This document shows, one piece after another, positions 16,758 through 25,896 of a stretch of DNA of 64,000 nucleotides; position 1 is the stretch's first letter; each line of letters starts with the position of its first letter. A program made the position numbers and the translations under genes. Source of the stretch: Falsiroseomonas sp051859025 (GTDB lineage Bacteria; Pseudomonadota; Alphaproteobacteria; Acetobacterales; Acetobacteraceae); NCBI RefSeq assembly GCF_051859025.1, contig NZ_JBHYGL010000009.1:66365-130364 (forward strand). The letters are read 5' to 3'. The notes under the pieces were generated by a model. That model saw only the letters and a list, made by a program, of their open reading frames with translations. It was not told where the DNA came from and did no database searches.

Positions 16758-18359
16758 TCATCGCACGACTCGCGCGAAGCGGACGGAGGTTTCGTCGAGC
16801 ATGTTGGCGGCGTGCTCGATATCCCCGCGCGAGGCCCAGAAGGATTTCTGCCACAGCAGCGGGATGATCCCCTGGTCCGCCATGGCGATGCGCGTCGCCT
16901 CCACCAGCAGGCGGTTGCGTTCCTCCTCATCGAAGGCGGCCAGGGCGCGGGCGAGGGCGGCGTCGAACTCCGCGTTGGAATAGCGGCCGCGATTGGTGCC
17001 GCCGAGCCCGCGCGAGAGGTCCCGCGTGGCGAGCAGCCCGCGAAGCCCGTCGGCGGAATGGGGGGAGGCGCTGTTATAGGCAAAGAGGAAGGCGGAGAAG
17101 CGCTGGTCCGTCGCCTGGCCGATATAGACGTTGAACGGCATGGTGGTGACGCCGTTCACCCGGATGCCGCCGCGCGCCAGCATCTGCCCCAGGGCCTGCG
17201 CCATGGCCGCATCCTGCGGGAAGCGGTTGTTGGAGGAATGGATGGTCAGGCCGAAGCCGTTGGGCCAGCCCGCTTCCGCCAGCAATGCCCGGGCGCGGGG
17301 CAGGTCGAAGGGCATGGGGGCGAGCGCGGGATCGTAGCCGCCCTGGCCCACCGGCACGATCTGCCCGGCCGGCACGCCGCCGCCGGACAGCAGCGTGTTC
17401 ACCAGCGCTTCCCGGTTGATCATCATCGACATGGCCTGCCGCACGCGCGGGTCGCGCAGCGGGTTGCGCGCCATCGGGCGTCCCTCGGCATCAGTCACGA
17501 AGGGGCTTTCATCCCGCGCGCTGTCGAGTGCCATGTAGGCCATGCGCGGCGTGACGATGGAGGTCACGCGGATGCCGCGTTCGCGTTCCAGCCGCGCCAC
17601 GTCGCCGGGCGGCACGCCATCGATGATGTCGACGCCGCCCGAGAGCAGGGAGGAGAGCCGCGCGGCGGGGTTGGTGATGAAGCGCACGGTCACGCGCTCG
17701 AACTCGCTGGGGCCGCGCCAATGGCCATCGAAGCGCGTGAGCCGCATCTGGTCGCCCGGCGTCCAGGAGACGAAGCGCATCGGCCCGGTGCCGATCGCGG
17801 CCCGGCCGCTGTTGAAATCCGCCGTCGTCGCGCCCTGCGCCGCGCGGCGGGACGCGATGTAGACCTGCCCGATCTGTTCCAGCAGCAGCGGCGTCGGCAC
17901 GGCGGAGGTGATGCGGATGGTCAGCGGGTCCACGACCGTCATGGTCGCGATGTCGCCGACATTGCGCGCCCAGCTCGACGGGCTGTTCGGTACGTCCTTC
18001 GCGCGGGTCAGGGAGAAGACGACATCCTCCGCCGTGAAGGGGGAGCCGTCATGGAAGCGCACGCCGTCGCGCAGCTTGATCTCCCAGGTCAGCGGATCCA
18101 GCACGCGCCAGGAGGCGGCGAGGGAGGGGCCGATCGCCTGGTTGACGTCGAAGTTCAGCAGGCTGTCGTAGATGTTGCGCATCGTCGATGCGTCATTGCC
18201 CGCATTGTTGAAATGCGGGTCGATGGCGGCGTGTTCGGCCACGCGGCCCATGGTGATGTCGCGCGCGGCCGCGGGCGGCGCCGCCAGGGGGGCGACGAGC
18301 CCTGCCATCGTCGCGGCGGCGAGAAGAACCGATGTCGGGCGCGGCTTGGGCGATGTCAT
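16758..18359 (-). CDS. ABC transporter peptide/dipeptide-type solute-binding protein (SBP_bac_5)
   Basis: A 533-residue periplasmic binding protein. A signal peptide runs to about PPAAARD. The family landmarks follow in order: IDPHFNNAGNDASTMRNIYDSL, the WEIKLRDGVRFHDGSPFTAEDVVFSL signature and RQAMSMMINREAL. It should bind oligopeptides or similar solutes for an ABC importer, but no permease or ATPase genes adjoin it. The start is the ATG at 18359; the longer upstream frame covers repeat DNA. It precedes the CocE-type hydrolase gene by 22 bases, so both may share a transcript from the 18360-18702 region. Confidence 0.92.
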   Translation of the reverse strand: MTSPKPRPTSVLLAAATMAGLVAPLAAPPAAARDITMGRVAEHAAIDPHFNNAGNDASTMRNIYDSLLNFDVNQAIGPSLAASWRVLDPLTWEIKLRDGVRFHDGSPFTAEDVVFSLTRAKDVPNSPSSWARNVGDIATMTVVDPLTIRITSAVPTPLLLEQIGQVYIASRRAAQGATTADFNSGRAAIGTGPMRFVSWTPGDQMRLTRFDGHWRGPSEFERVTVRFITNPAARLSSLLSGGVDIIDGVPPGDVARLERERGIRVTSIVTPRMAYMALDSARDESPFVTDAEGRPMARNPLRDPRVRQAMSMMINREALVNTLLSGGGVPAGQIVPVGQGGYDPALAPMPFDLPRARALLAEAGWPNGFGLTIHSSNNRFPQDAAMAQALGQMLARGGIRVNGVTTMPFNVYIGQATDQRFSAFLFAYNSASPHSADGLRGLLATRDLSRGLGGTNRGRYSNAEFDAALARALAAFDEEERNRLLVEATRIAMADQGIIPLLWQKSFWASRGDIEHAANMLDETSVRFARVVR

Positions 18360-18558
18360 GCTGGAGTTTCCCCGGTTTTCTTGCGGCGGGGCCTTCGCGG
18401 TGCCGGCAGGCACGTGGAAATCCCGACATCCGGGATGATTTGTCGCATATGGACGCGCAGCGTCAACCATCGGCCTGGCATGGCGCGGACGCGATCGGGC
18501 GATGATCCCGGCCGCCGGCGGACGCCATCCTGGCGACCGCGAGGCCGGGTGAGCCCAG

Positions 18559-18660
18559 CGGCGTCCTGCCGCGGGGGAAGCAGCGCGGCGTCCTGCCGCG
18601 GGGGAAGCAGCGCGGCGTCCTGCCGCGGAGCGAACCAGCGCGGCATCCTGCCGCGGGGCG
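18559..18660. repeat. Tandem 27/28-bp repeat, four copies
   Basis: Within the 343-bp gap between the ABC binding-protein gene and flgE lie four tandem units beginning cggcgtcctgccgcgg: 18559-18585, 18586-18612 (identical to the first), 18613-18640 (diverged) and 18641-18660 (partial, cggcatcc). Each unit holds a small inverted repeat (gcggc-gtcct-gccgc). The gap separates flgE termination from the binding-protein promoter, since both genes read leftward. No gene is seen in the rest of the gap. Confidence 0.8.
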
Positions 18661-18702
18661 GGGGGCGGCAATCCTCGCCACCCCCCGCCATCGGGTGCCG
18701 CG

Positions 18703-20010
18703 TCAGCGCTTCAGGTTGACCGTTTCCTGCAGCAGCTCATCCGCCGTCGTCACCAGCTTGGTGTTGGCGGAATAGGCGCGCTGGGCGACGATCAGCTTGG
18801 AAAATTCGGCGGCGATGTCGACATTCGCGCCCTCCACCGCGCCGGCCTGCAAGGTACCGGTGCCGTTGGCGCCGATGGCGGAGACCTGCTGGCGGCCGGC
18901 CTCCTGCGTCGCGGCGAAGGCCTGGCCGTCCAGCCGTTCCAGCGCGTCCGGGTCGGCGAAGCTCACCACCGGCACCTGCGCGACGGTGCGGCTTTCGCCA
19001 TTGTCGTAGTTCACCACGACCTTCCCATCGGCCTGGGTGCTGACGGAGGCGAAGGCGCCGGCCGGGCCGCCATCGCGGGACACGCTGCGCAGCTCATAGG
19101 CCGCGCCGCCATATTGCGTGACGCCCTGGGTGGAACCGAAGCGGCCGAGGTCGATGTCGATGGCCTGGTCGGTGCCGCCGAAATTGCCGGTGACGTTCAG
19201 CAGGGCATTGGCGGGGTTCACGGGGTCGAAGCGGCCGACCGTGTTGCCGGCGCCGTCCAGCACCTCCCCGATCGTGCCGGCTGGGGCACCATTGGTGCCG
19301 AAATTCACCGTGAAGGTGCCGAGTTCCGCCGCCTGGCCGCCGCCCGGCGCGGGGCGCGTCACCGCCAGCGTCCAGCTGTTGTCATCGGCGCCGCGCGTCC
19401 AGCCGAGATCGAGGGGATGGAGGTTGCCAAGCTGGTCGAAGACCTGCGCCTGGGTCGATCCCCTGGCGCCGGTGGCGGCGCCGGCCGGCAGGTTGGCGGA
19501 CAGCGTCACGGCCTCCGTCGGCTCCGGCGGCAGGCCGGCGCGGTCGATCCGGATGGGGGACAGGCGCGTGGCGTCCGGCCGGCCGGTGGCGGGGTCCACG
19601 GACCAGCCCTGCAGCACGTCGCCGCTGCCATTCTGCAGGTAGCCCTCGCTGTTCATGCGGAAATCGCCGGCGCGGGTGAACATGGCGCGGCTGTCGAAAC
19701 TGGTCTCCCCCGCCGCGCTGGCGATCGGGCGCGCCACGCTGAAGAAGCCGCGGCCGCTGATCGCCATCGCCAGGGGGTTGTCCACCTGGCTGATCGTGCC
19801 CTGCACGTCATTGGTGGCGACGGTGTTGGCGACCACGCCGCCGGTGAAGCGGCTGGTGCCGGCGTTGACGACCATGTCCTCGAAATTGGTGTCGAGGCGC
19901 TTGTACCCCGTGGTCTGGCTGTTCGCGACGTTGTCCGAGATGTTCGCGATGGCCCGGCCCTGGGCATTCATGCCGGAGACGGCGGTGGCGAGGGAGTTGA
20001 AGAGGGACAT
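18703..20010 (-). CDS. flgE: Flagellar hook protein FlgE
   Basis: A 435-residue protein that polymerises into the flagellar hook. The N-terminus MSLFNSLATAVSGMNAQGRAI followed by ISDNVANSQTTGYKR is the rod/hook family signature. The centre carries the FlgE D2 domain with SGRGFFSV and FTRAGDFRMNSEGYLQN. The C-terminus (GANVDIAAEFSKLIVAQRAYSANTKLVTTADELL) forms the helical half of the D0 core. The start is the ATG at 20010; upstream sequence is promoter. A sigma-54 promoter lies at 20101-20116. It is divergent from fliK, the gene for its length-control protein. Confidence 0.95.
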   Translation of the reverse strand: MSLFNSLATAVSGMNAQGRAIANISDNVANSQTTGYKRLDTNFEDMVVNAGTSRFTGGVVANTVATNDVQGTISQVDNPLAMAISGRGFFSVARPIASAAGETSFDSRAMFTRAGDFRMNSEGYLQNGSGDVLQGWSVDPATGRPDATRLSPIRIDRAGLPPEPTEAVTLSANLPAGAATGARGSTQAQVFDQLGNLHPLDLGWTRGADDNSWTLAVTRPAPGGGQAAELGTFTVNFGTNGAPAGTIGEVLDGAGNTVGRFDPVNPANALLNVTGNFGGTDQAIDIDLGRFGSTQGVTQYGGAAYELRSVSRDGGPAGAFASVSTQADGKVVVNYDNGESRTVAQVPVVSFADPDALERLDGQAFAATQEAGRQQVSAIGANGTGTLQAGAVEGANVDIAAEFSKLIVAQRAYSANTKLVTTADELLQETVNLKR

Positions 20011-20100
20011 GCGGCTGACCTTGGTTCCTGTGGGTTCGCCCGAGGGTTGATCGCCGGTCCTGTCGCCCGGGAAGGCGAGGGGTGGCGGTGCCAGGGACAG

Positions 20101-20116
20101 CGCAAGGTCCGTGCCA
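20101..20116 (-). promoter_or_regulatory. Sigma-54 promoter for flgE
   Basis: Read on the minus strand, TGGCACG-GACC-TTGCG matches the -24/-12 consensus TGGCACG-N4-TTGCW in every position except the last. The predicted start is near 20089, giving a leader of about 79 bases before the flgE ATG at 20010. The FlbD activator encoded at 26231-27577 is the obvious candidate partner. Confidence 0.8.
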
Positions 20117-20270
20117 GAACCCGAGACAAGCTTTATGGCCAGGTTTACGGGGCCAGGCGGCGTTGACCGCCCGGCAATAGATGCCGGCCCGGCATCCTTG
20201 GCCGGGCCGGAATCGCCACCCAGGGCGACCGTGGCGGGACGGAATCCTTGGCAGGGCGTGAAGGGGCGGG

Positions 20271-20286
20271 TGGCCCGTTCATTGCT
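20271..20286 (+). promoter_or_regulatory. Sigma-54 promoter for fliK-flgD
   Basis: TGGCCCG-TTCA-TTGCT differs from the -24/-12 consensus TGGCACG-N4-TTGCW at one position. The predicted start is near 20297, about 30 bases before the fliK ATG at 20328. Together with the flgE site it makes this 317-bp gap a divergent, RpoN-dependent hook promoter region. Confidence 0.75.
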
Positions 20287-20327
20287 GTTCACAGCTTCGG
20301 CACCTTTGCCACGGATCACCACCGATC

Positions 20328-21551
20328 ATGCTGTCCCCCGTCCCGACCCCGGCTTCCCCTCCCGCTGCTGCCTCCCGCTCCTCCGATGCCGCGGCGGCGC
20401 CATCCCGCGGTGGCTTCGCGGCTGCGCTCGACGCGGCGGAGGCACCGGCGGCCCTGGACAAGACGGCCCGGTACCAGGCGGGCGAGGCATCCCCGCAGGC
20501 CCAGGCGGAGCCGGTGCACCCCCCGCCCGCCACCGATGGAGACCCCGCGCCCCGCCTGGCCGCCATGGCCGCAGAGGCGCCTCTTGAGGCCGAGGGCACC
20601 GGCAAGCCTGGGGCGGAGGGAACGGCCGAGGCGGGTGAGAACGCGGAGCGCGCCGCCTTGCCCGAAGCGGCCCTGGCCGACGCCGCCCTCCCCGGTGCCG
20701 CGATGCCGGGCGCCCCGCCCCCGCGACCCGTGGCGGCCGGCGAGGCGGCGGTTGGCATGGCGATGGCGGCCACGCTGGCATCCACGATCCCCTCATCCTC
20801 CCAGCCCGGTGGCGCCGCTGCGGCATCCGCCCGCACCGAGCCGTCCGCGGGCGTGCCCGACCAGCCCGGCGCCGCGGAGGCCGCGCAGCCCCCGGCCCCC
20901 GCGACCGGCGACGCGACGCGCACCCAGCCTGACATCGCCACCAAGGCCGCCACGGCCGACACCCCGCCGGAGCCCGGCCTGGCGGCACTCCAGCCGGGGC
21001 CCCAGCCGGACGCCGCGCCCGTGCCCGCCGCCAGCCCCCACCAGGCGCTGGCGGCCGCCCCGCCGCCGGAAGCCCCTGCCGCCGCCCAGCGCCCCTACGC
21101 CCATGCCGCTGCGGTTCCCGCGCAGCAGCTGGCGCCGGTGATCCTGGCGCAGGTCGCCAAGGGCGGCGACGCCTCCCGCCTCATCGTCCAGCTGCGCCCG
21201 GCCGAACTCGGCGGCGTGGAGGTGGCGGTGGAAGCCAGCCGGGACGGCCGCACGCAGGTGCGCATCCTGGTGGAGCGGCCGGAGACGCTGATGCTGCTGG
21301 CGCGCGACCGCGGCGCGATCGAGCAGGCCCTGCAGGCCGCCGGGATCGATACCAAAGCCGACACGCTCAGCATGAGCCTGGGGGAGCCGGGACAGCGCGG
21401 CGGCCAGGGGCAGGGCGGTGGCCGGCAGGGCGCCGAGGATGGGCGCGGCCCGGCCCAGCCCTGGGTTCAGCGCGGCGCCGCCGGCGCCGACATGGTTGCC
21501 ATCGCACCCCAGCGCCTGGTCGCGCGCGGGCTGCTCGACGTTGCTCTCTGA
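20328..21551 (+). CDS. fliK: Flagellar hook-length control protein FliK
   Basis: A 407-residue secreted ruler that sets hook length and switches FlhB substrate specificity. Residues 1-260 are low-complexity Ala/Pro/Glu-rich, as expected for the flexible ruler part. The conserved C-terminal Flg_hook domain shows SRLIVQLRPAELGGVEVAVE (about 285-304) and the following QVRILVERPETLMLLARDR. The tail is Gly/Gln-rich (GQRGGQGQGGGRQG). It is the first gene of fliK-flgD, with 13 bases to flgD, behind a sigma-54 promoter. No clear ribosome site is seen before the ATG, so a slightly later start is possible. Confidence 0.88.
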   Translation: MLSPVPTPASPPAAASRSSDAAAAPSRGGFAAALDAAEAPAALDKTARYQAGEASPQAQAEPVHPPPATDGDPAPRLAAMAAEAPLEAEGTGKPGAEGTAEAGENAERAALPEAALADAALPGAAMPGAPPPRPVAAGEAAVGMAMAATLASTIPSSSQPGGAAAASARTEPSAGVPDQPGAAEAAQPPAPATGDATRTQPDIATKAATADTPPEPGLAALQPGPQPDAAPVPAASPHQALAAAPPPEAPAAAQRPYAHAAAVPAQQLAPVILAQVAKGGDASRLIVQLRPAELGGVEVAVEASRDGRTQVRILVERPETLMLLARDRGAIEQALQAAGIDTKADTLSMSLGEPGQRGGQGQGGGRQGAEDGRGPAQPWVQRGAAGADMVAIAPQRLVARGLLDVAL

Positions 21552-21564
21552 AGGGAGGATCCTG

Positions 21565-22284
21565 ATGACCACCGCAACCACCGCCACCGCCACCGCGACG
21601 CGCAGCACCACCGGTGCCGCCACGGCCACCAGCACCGCCACCGCCAATGCGGCGACGAGTTCCGCCGCCGCCAATGCGGCGCGGTCGCTCGGCGGCGACA
21701 TGACGACCTTCCTGAAGCTGCTGACCACGCAGCTGCGGCACCAGGACCCGACCCAGCCCATGGACCCCAACCAGCTGACGCAGCAGCTCGCGCAATTCGC
21801 GGGGGTGGAGCAGCAGATCGCCACCAACCAGCACATGGAAGCGCTGCTCGGCCTGCAACGCACCTCCGCCCTCGTCGCGGCGACGCCGATGATGGGGCGG
21901 GAGGTGGAGGTCTCCGCCGACCATCTGCAACTCTCCAACGGCACGGCGCAGGAAGTGCGGCTGCCGCCGGCCTCCGGCAACGTCACGCGCGCCCGGGTGG
22001 CGCTGACGGACAGCACCGGCGCGGTGATCCGCGATGCCGTCGTGCCGCTCGGCTCTGCCGCCACCGGCTGGAGCTGGGATGGCAAGAACGCGCAGGGCCG
22101 CGGGCTGGCCGATGGCCGCTTCGGGCTGAGCGTGACGGGGGTGGACGCGACCGGCGGCACCACCGGCGCCCTGTCCGCCGTGGTGGCGGGCACCGTGACC
22201 GGCATCTCCCAGGACAGGGACGGCGTGCAACTGGCCGTCGGCGCCATGACAACCGGCTTCGATTCGTTACGCCGCGTGCGGTGA
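21565..22284 (+). CDS. flgD: Flagellar hook capping protein FlgD
   Basis: A 239-residue scaffold that caps the growing hook. A Thr/Ala-rich N-terminus (about 40 residues) precedes the conserved block MTTFLKLLTTQLRHQDPTQPMD and NQLTQQLAQFAGVEQQIATNQ. The C-terminal half has FlgD Ig-like and Tudor-like features (GWSWDGKNAQGRGLADGRF). The start is the ATG at 21565 with GGGAGGA 6-7 bases upstream. It follows fliK by 13 bases and is probably co-transcribed with it. Confidence 0.93.
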   Translation: MTTATTATATATRSTTGAATATSTATANAATSSAAANAARSLGGDMTTFLKLLTTQLRHQDPTQPMDPNQLTQQLAQFAGVEQQIATNQHMEALLGLQRTSALVAATPMMGREVEVSADHLQLSNGTAQEVRLPPASGNVTRARVALTDSTGAVIRDAVVPLGSAATGWSWDGKNAQGRGLADGRFGLSVTGVDATGGTTGALSAVVAGTVTGISQDRDGVQLAVGAMTTGFDSLRRVR

Positions 22285-22410
22285 TGGCGACCCCGGGGGC
22301 GGGGTACCCGGCAGGGATTGCCGGTGCCACGCCCCCGGAATCAATGGCTTGCCGGGCGTTGTTTCGCCTTGAAATGACTCAGTAAGCGATGCTGCCGGAA
22401 CGAGCCGCGG

Positions 22411-22425
22411 TTAACAGGAGGTAAA
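22411..22425 (+). promoter_or_regulatory. CtrA-like box upstream of fliF
   Basis: TTAACAGGAGGTAAA reads as TTAA-N7-TAAA; its reverse complement is TTTA-N7-TTAAC, one base from the CtrA consensus TTAA-N7-TTAAC. It lies 94 bases before the fliF ATG in the 235-bp gap after flgD. The embedded AGGAGG has no start codon at suitable spacing, so it is not a ribosome site. Confidence 0.6.
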
Positions 22426-22519
22426 GGCACCCGGCAGAAGATGCCCACCGCGCGGCAGGACGCCGCCCGGGAGATCGCATGGTGCGCAAGCTGGCAACGG
22501 GCATGAAGGCGGGGCGGTA

Positions 22520-24190
22520 ATGGGTGGCCTCGGCAACCTTCTGGTGGTTCTCCGTGGCCTCGGCCCCGCGCGGTTGATCGCGCTGGGCTTCGTCGCTCTG
22601 GCGACGCTCGGTATCATCGGCTTCCTGGCGCTGCGCAGCGCCGATGTGCCGATGGCGCTGCTCTACGGCGATCTCGACCAGCGTGATGCCGCGCAGGTGG
22701 TCCAGGCGCTGGAACGCGCCCGCGTGCCCCACCGCATCAGCCAGAATGGCGCGGAGGTGATGGTGCCGACCGAACAGGTCGCCCGCCTCCGCCTGCAGCT
22801 CGCCCGCGATGGCATCCCCGCCGGCGGCTCCGTCGGCTATGAGATCTTCGACCGCCAGGGCGGCCTGACCGCCACGCCCTTCCAGCAGGACCTCAACCGC
22901 GTGCGCGCCCTGGAAGGGGAGATCGCGCGGTCGATCCGCACGCTCCACGGCGTCTCCGCCGCCCGCGTCCACCTGGTGATGCCGCGGCGGGAGCCCTTCT
23001 CCCGCGAGCGTGGCGAGGCGCAGGCGAGCGTGGTGCTGCAGATGCGCGGCAGCCAGCGGCTGGACCGGGAAGGCGTGCAGGCGGTGCTGCACCTCGTCTC
23101 CGCCGCCGTGCCGGGCCTGAAGCCGCAGAACGTCTCCATCGTCGATGGCCGCGCCGAATTGCTGGCGCGCGGCGGCCAGGCGCTGCCCGGTTCCGAACAG
23201 GGCATGGCGCTGAGCGCGGAGGAGATGAAGCGCGCGCAGGAGATGCGGATCGCCCGCGGGGTGGAGGAGATGCTGGAACGCACCCTCGGCACCGGCCGGG
23301 TGCGGGTGGAGGCGACGGTCGAGCTGGATACCGACCGCGTGCAGATCACCGAGCAGCGCTTCGACCCGGACAACCAGGTGCCGCGCAGCACCTCCTCCTC
23401 CACCGAATCGAACCGGAGCGGCGAACCGCAGAACGTCTCCGTCGCCAACCAGCTGCCGGGCGCGCCGACGACGCAATCCTCCGGCCCGCAATCCTCCGAG
23501 AACAAGCAGGAGGAGACGACCAATTTCGAGATCGGCCAGACCAGCCGCACCACGGTGCGCCAGGCCCCCGTGCTGAAGCGCCTGTCCGTCGCCGTGCTGG
23601 TCGATGGCGTGATGGACCCGGGCGATGGCGCCACCGCGCCGCGCTTCCGCGAACGGAACCGGGAGGAGCTGGACCGCATCGCCGCCCTGGTGCGCGGCGC
23701 CATCGGCTTCGACGAACGCCGCGGCGACCGGCTGGAGGTCGCGAGCCTGCGCTTCGCGGAGCCGATGGGCGGCCCGGCGGCGGAGGATGCGCCGACCCTG
23801 CTGGCCACGCTGCTGACGCCGGCGGTGGTGACGCGCCTGACGGAAAGCGCGCTGCTGGCGCTGGTGGCCCTGATGGCGCTGCTGCTGCTGGGCCGCCCCG
23901 TGGTGTCGCGCATCACCGCCTCCATGCAGCCGCAGCCGGCGCTGGCGGCGGGCGGCGGCGCGATGCTGGCGGCGGAAGGCGGCGCCATCGCCCCAGCGTC
24001 GGCTGGCGCGCTGCCCGGCCCCGCCAATGCCAATGAAGCACCGGCCGCCGAGGAATATGTCGATGTCGCGATGGTGCAGGGCCAGCTCCGCGCCTCCTCG
24101 CTCAGCCGCGTCTCGGGCCTGGTCGACAAGCATCCGGATGAGGCGCTGGCCCTGATCCGCCGCTGGCTGTCGCCGGAGGATCGTCGATGA
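22520..24190 (+). CDS. fliF: Flagellar MS-ring protein FliF
   Basis: A 556-residue inner-membrane protein that forms the MS ring and export-gate housing. An N-terminal TM (about 16-35) is followed by the ring-building motifs, including AALLYGDLDQRDAAQVV-like text and the family string VGYEIFDRQGGLTATPFQQDLN. A central periplasmic region (SSSTESNRSGEPQNVSVANQ) and a second TM near 440-465 follow. The C-terminal tail LVDKHPDEALALIRRWL binds FliG. Its stop overlaps the fliG start by 4 bases. It heads the fliF-G-H-N-flbD-flhA-flhF-flhG operon behind a CtrA-like box. Confidence 0.95.
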   Translation: MGGLGNLLVVLRGLGPARLIALGFVALATLGIIGFLALRSADVPMALLYGDLDQRDAAQVVQALERARVPHRISQNGAEVMVPTEQVARLRLQLARDGIPAGGSVGYEIFDRQGGLTATPFQQDLNRVRALEGEIARSIRTLHGVSAARVHLVMPRREPFSRERGEAQASVVLQMRGSQRLDREGVQAVLHLVSAAVPGLKPQNVSIVDGRAELLARGGQALPGSEQGMALSAEEMKRAQEMRIARGVEEMLERTLGTGRVRVEATVELDTDRVQITEQRFDPDNQVPRSTSSSTESNRSGEPQNVSVANQLPGAPTTQSSGPQSSENKQEETTNFEIGQTSRTTVRQAPVLKRLSVAVLVDGVMDPGDGATAPRFRERNREELDRIAALVRGAIGFDERRGDRLEVASLRFAEPMGGPAAEDAPTLLATLLTPAVVTRLTESALLALVALMALLLLGRPVVSRITASMQPQPALAAGGGAMLAAEGGAIAPASAGALPGPANANEAPAAEEYVDVAMVQGQLRASSLSRVSGLVDKHPDEALALIRRWLSPEDRR

Positions 24191-25209
24191 GCATGACCTA
24201 TTCCAACGCCGCGACCGCATCGTTGTCCGGCCCCCACAAGGCCGCCGTGCTGATGCTGGCGCTGGGCGAGGAACGGGCGGCCATGCTGCTCGGCCGCATG
24301 CATGACGACGAGGTGCGCGACGTCTCCGCCGCCATGGCGTCCCTTGGCCCCGTCTCCGCCCCCACCGTCGAACAGCTCTGCAACGAGTTCAGCGACGCGC
24401 TGGGCGATGCCGGGTCGCTGATGGGCGGGTGGGAGGCGACCGAGCGGCTGCTGCTGCGCTCGCTGCCCAAGGAACGCGTCTCCCTGATCATGGATGAGCT
24501 GCGCGGCCCGGCCGGGCGGACCATGTGGGACAAGCTCGGCAACGTGAATGAGAACGTGCTGGCGAACTACCTGAAGAACGAATACCCGCAGACCGTCGCC
24601 GTGGTGCTGTCCCGCATCCGGCCGGATCACGCGGCGCGCGTGCTGTCGCTGCTGCCCGAAGCCTTCTCCATGGAAGTCGTCATGCGCATGCTGCGCATGG
24701 AAAGCCCGCAGGCGGAGGCGCTGGAAGGCGTCGAGCGCACGCTGAAGGCGGAGTTCATGTCGAACCTGGCGCGCGCCACGCGCCGCGACCCGCATGAGCT
24801 GATGGCCGAGATCTTCAACAACCTCGACCGTTCCACCGAGAACCGCATGATGGCGGCGCTGGAAGGCGTGTCCGACGACAGCGCGTCCCGCATCCGCCAG
24901 CTGATGTTCACCTTCGAGGATCTGAAGCGCCTCGACGCCAACGGCATCCCGGTGCTGCTGCGCGCGGTGGAGAAGGACAAGCTGGCGATCGCGCTGAAGG
25001 GCGCGTCCGAGCAGCTGCGCGAGCTGTTCCTGCGCGGCATGTCCGAACGCGCCGGCCGCATGCTGCGCGACGACATCGCGGCCCTCGGCCCCGTGCGCCT
25101 CAAGGATGTCGAGGAAGCGCAGGCGATCATCGTCGCGCTGGCCAAGGACCTCTCCCAGCAGGGCGCGCTGCGCCTGACCGACGGCGGACAGGAGATGATG
25201 GTGGAATGA
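24187..25209 (+). CDS. fliG: Flagellar motor switch protein FliG
   Basis: A 340-residue C-ring protein that couples stator force to rotation and joins FliF to FliM. Three FliG domains are seen: the N-terminal part (LSGPHKAAVLMLALGEERAA), the middle domain (NEYPQTVAVVLSRIRPDHAARVLSLLP) and the C-terminal torque domain (TFEDLKRLDANGIPVLLRAVEKDKL) carrying the charged helix with LRDDIAALGPVRLKDVEEAQ. The length is typical. It overlaps fliF upstream and the fliH-like gene downstream by 4 bases each. Confidence 0.96.
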   Translation: MSMTYSNAATASLSGPHKAAVLMLALGEERAAMLLGRMHDDEVRDVSAAMASLGPVSAPTVEQLCNEFSDALGDAGSLMGGWEATERLLLRSLPKERVSLIMDELRGPAGRTMWDKLGNVNENVLANYLKNEYPQTVAVVLSRIRPDHAARVLSLLPEAFSMEVVMRMLRMESPQAEALEGVERTLKAEFMSNLARATRRDPHELMAEIFNNLDRSTENRMMAALEGVSDDSASRIRQLMFTFEDLKRLDANGIPVLLRAVEKDKLAIALKGASEQLRELFLRGMSERAGRMLRDDIAALGPVRLKDVEEAQAIIVALAKDLSQQGALRLTDGGQEMMVE

Positions 25210-25886
25210 GCACGCCCGACGAAGGGGGCGCCGGCTGGTACGCCGCGCTGCCCCGCCCGCTCTCCCGCAGCTCCGCCCTTGCCGGCACGCCCTACGCCTT
25301 CTCCCTGGATGATTTCAGCGAGCAGGAGCCGGTCGTCTGCGCGCCGGAGCCGGAGCCCGCGCCGGAGCCCGAGCCCGATCCGCTGCCCGCCCTGCTGGCA
25401 GCGGCGCGCGCCGAGGGCTTCGCCGCCGGCCGCGACGCCGGGCGGGAGGAGGCGATGCGCAGCATCGAGGCCGCGACCGCGGCGACGCTGCGCGATGCGG
25501 CTTCCGCCCTGTCGCTCGGCGTGGCGGAAGCGCGGGAGGTCGCGGAGGAGACGGCGGATGCGGTGGCTCGTGCTGCCCTGGCCGCGGTGCTGGCCGCGCT
25601 GCCGACGCTGGCGGCGCGATGCGGGGAGGCGGAGGTGATCCGCTTCGCCGAAGGGCTGCTGCCCTGCCTGGCGGGCGAGCCCAGCGTGGCGCTGCGCGTG
25701 GCGCCGGACCTGGTGGCCCCCGTCGCCGCCCGCTTCGCCGACCAGCCGCGGCTTGAAGTGCATGCGGATGCGACGCTGGCGCGCGGCGATGCCCGCGCAT
25801 CCTGGCGTGGCGGAGAAGCGGCGCGGCACGCGGAAGCGGCGCGCCGCGTGGTGATGGACGCATTCGCTGGCTTCGGCCTGGCGTAG
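25206..25886 (+). CDS. fliH: Flagellar assembly protein FliH
   Basis: A 226-residue soluble regulator of the FliI export ATPase. The N-terminal 75 residues are Pro/Glu-rich (APEPEPAPEPEPDPLP), followed by GFAAGRDAGREEAM, matching the GxxxG-rich helix of FliH. The C-terminal domain (about 110-226) has hydrophobic periodicity like the FliH/V-ATPase subunit E fold. Sequence conservation in FliH is weak, so the call leans on position: directly between fliG and fliN with a 4-base overlap to fliG. Confidence 0.8.
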   Translation: MSTPDEGGAGWYAALPRPLSRSSALAGTPYAFSLDDFSEQEPVVCAPEPEPAPEPEPDPLPALLAAARAEGFAAGRDAGREEAMRSIEAATAATLRDAASALSLGVAEAREVAEETADAVARAALAAVLAALPTLAARCGEAEVIRFAEGLLPCLAGEPSVALRVAPDLVAPVAARFADQPRLEVHADATLARGDARASWRGGEAARHAEAARRVVMDAFAGFGLA

Positions 25887-25896
25887 GGAGAGACCC

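Noticed and set aside
22411..22500. Small leader peptide before fliF, prompted by AGGAGG at 22416-22421.
   Set aside because: No start codon lies 5-12 bases downstream. The nearest frames (ATG at 22441 and 22479) give 13-20 residue peptides without support; AGGAGG falls inside the CtrA-like box.
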